A stretch of 43,311 nt of DNA from Ministeria vibrans ATCC 50519 (lineage: Eukaryota > Opisthokonta > Filasterea). The notes beneath the pieces are model-generated. The model was not told the DNA's origin and searched no databases. It was given only the letters and a program-made list of their open reading frames with translations. The stretch spans positions 1-43,311 of the forward strand of contig CALSCP010001329.1 of the NCBI GenBank assembly GCA_943704425.1, in the 5' to 3' direction. The position numbers and the translations under genes were made by a program. Positions 42,774 through 43,311 of the stretch are shown here, one piece after another. Position 1 is the first letter of the stretch, and each line of letters begins with the position of its first letter.

Positions 42774-42971
42774 TGTGTGTGTTTGTTTGTTGTTTGTGTG
42801 TGTGCGTGAGTCAATTATTTTCGAACGTTGCAAATGCGTTGCAGCGACAATCAGCCGCACTGACAACTACTGTGTCATCGTCTGCACCCGCAATCGGACG
42901 CGCACTCGGTTTCAACTTGCGATAGAAAAACTCATTAAAGGTCTTAAACGAGTTCACATCCTCCAACATTT
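41756..42971 (-). CDS. Phosphatidylserine decarboxylase, GGST type (5' part outside window)
   Basis: Last four exons: 42971-42827, 42426-42197, 42118-41846 and 41787-41756, 680 nt; earlier exons lie beyond the right edge. The enzyme makes phosphatidylethanolamine from phosphatidylserine, using a pyruvoyl group formed by self-cleavage at a conserved serine. Motifs: FKTFNEFFYRKLKPSARPIA, VVVSAADC (catalytic Asp), FWIKG-like LWIKGSQFTL, RLAPQDYHRFHWPVSG (catalytic His), VNPMAVREP, GKVLYVSIGATMVGSI and the cleavage site GYFAFGGSTILVVF. GGST rather than LGST points to the type II, non-mitochondrial group (yeast Psd2, plant PSD2/3). Two of its three visible introns have GTTCG donors. A stop in the unspliced reading at 42120 is intronic. 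Confidence 0.93.
42430..42775. repeat. (GA)n with GAAACAAAGTGATAGA and GTTCAAGAGAGA modules in PSD intron
   Basis: Next to the exon (42435-42540) are two CAAAGTGA-type modules. Further on, GA runs are punctuated by about a dozen GTTCAAGAG units (42557-42738), then (GT)n. On the sense strand all of it is CT-rich with TTGAAC punctuation. Confidence 0.9.
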
Positions 42972-42984
42972 CTAAGACAAGAAG

Positions 42985-43010
42985 AGATAATGAGCGAGAG
43001 AAAGAGAGAG

Positions 43011-43101
<91 letters not shown>

Positions 43102-43256
43102 AAGAGAGAGAGTTCAAGAGAGAGAGTTCAAGAGAGTTCAAGAGAGTTCAAGAGAGAGAGAGAGAGAGTTCAAGAGAGTTCAAGAGAGTTCAAGAGAGAG
43201 AGTTCAAGAGAGTTCAAGAGAGAGAGAGAGTTCAAGAGAGAGAGAGAGAGAGAGAG

Positions 43257-43311
<55 letters not shown>
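42985..43311. repeat. (GA)n with GTTCAAGAGA modules, next PSD intron, to the window edge
   Basis: Pure GA from 43011 to 43098, then about a dozen GTTCAAGAGA units to 43235, then GA to the end. It lies upstream of the first visible PSD exon on the sense strand, close to its acceptor (42972), and so would supply a CT tract there. Confidence 0.9.

Overview
This is a gene-dense stretch of a nuclear genome from a eukaryotic protist. The evidence is about 75 GT-AG introns that I could place by reading frame, signal peptides and mitochondrial presequences, a prenylated Rab, condensin, kinetochore and meiosis proteins, and intergenic gaps of only 70 to 1000 bp. Exons are GC-rich. Introns and spacers are AT-rich and full of (TAA)n, (GA/CT)n and (GT)n repeats. 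Many proteins read like those of animals and their unicellular relatives (GCAT, XPNPEP3, Rab34, NCAPD3, BARD1, ADRM1). A LOG-type Rossmann protein and a GGST-type phosphatidylserine decarboxylase fit many protist lineages. I cannot name the lineage from this sequence; a unicellular opisthokont relative, an apusomonad or an amoebozoan would all fit.

Layout: 0.4-1.4 kb (-) copper-dependent monooxygenase domain on a membrane anchor, running off the left edge; 1.95 kb (+) PLAC8 protein; 2.6-3.3 kb (-) LOG-family protein; 4.3-4.9 kb (+) small secreted cysteine protein; 5.1-7.7 kb (-) XPNPEP3; 7.8-9.3 kb (+) secreted FG-GAP/VCBS protein; 9.5-10.5 kb (+) SLC35A nucleotide-sugar transporter; 10.9-12.1 kb (+) Rab34-like GTPase; 12.2-13.9 kb (-) Rpn13/ADRM1; 14.5-20.4 kb (+) SPO22/ZIP4/TEX11 meiosis protein in 30 exons; 21.0-22.5 kb (+) PRUNE/PPX1 phosphatase; 22.9-23.3 kb (+) small unknown protein; 23.5-25.4 kb (-) glycine C-acetyltransferase; 25.5-27.5 kb (+) armadillo-repeat protein; 27.6-28.0 kb (-) possible small charged protein; 28.1-30.6 kb (-) ZW10; 30.8-35.7 kb (+) condensin II subunit NCAPD3; 36.2-39.9 kb (+) BARD1-like protein; 40.1-41.2 kb (-) EamA transporter; 41.8-43.0 kb (-) phosphatidylserine decarboxylase, 5' end outside the window.

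These are unrelated housekeeping genes, not one operon or system. There are short shared promoters between divergent pairs (71 bp GCAT/ARM, 133 bp XPNPEP3/FG-GAP, 187 bp ZW10/NCAPD3). A chromosome-biology run, ZW10-NCAPD3-BARD1, lies with ZIP4 about 8 kb away.

The most unusual signals are at the RNA level. A pyrimidine intron repeat with a fixed internal module recurs in four genes, always pyrimidine-rich on the sense strand. A recurrent GTTCG 5' splice site appears in five genes. Among proteins, a BARD1 with a RanBP2-type zinc finger between RING and ankyrin repeats stands out. No tRNA, rRNA, CRISPR, transposase or viral gene was recognised. All gene models were spliced by eye; exon coordinates were checked for phase but not against transcripts.
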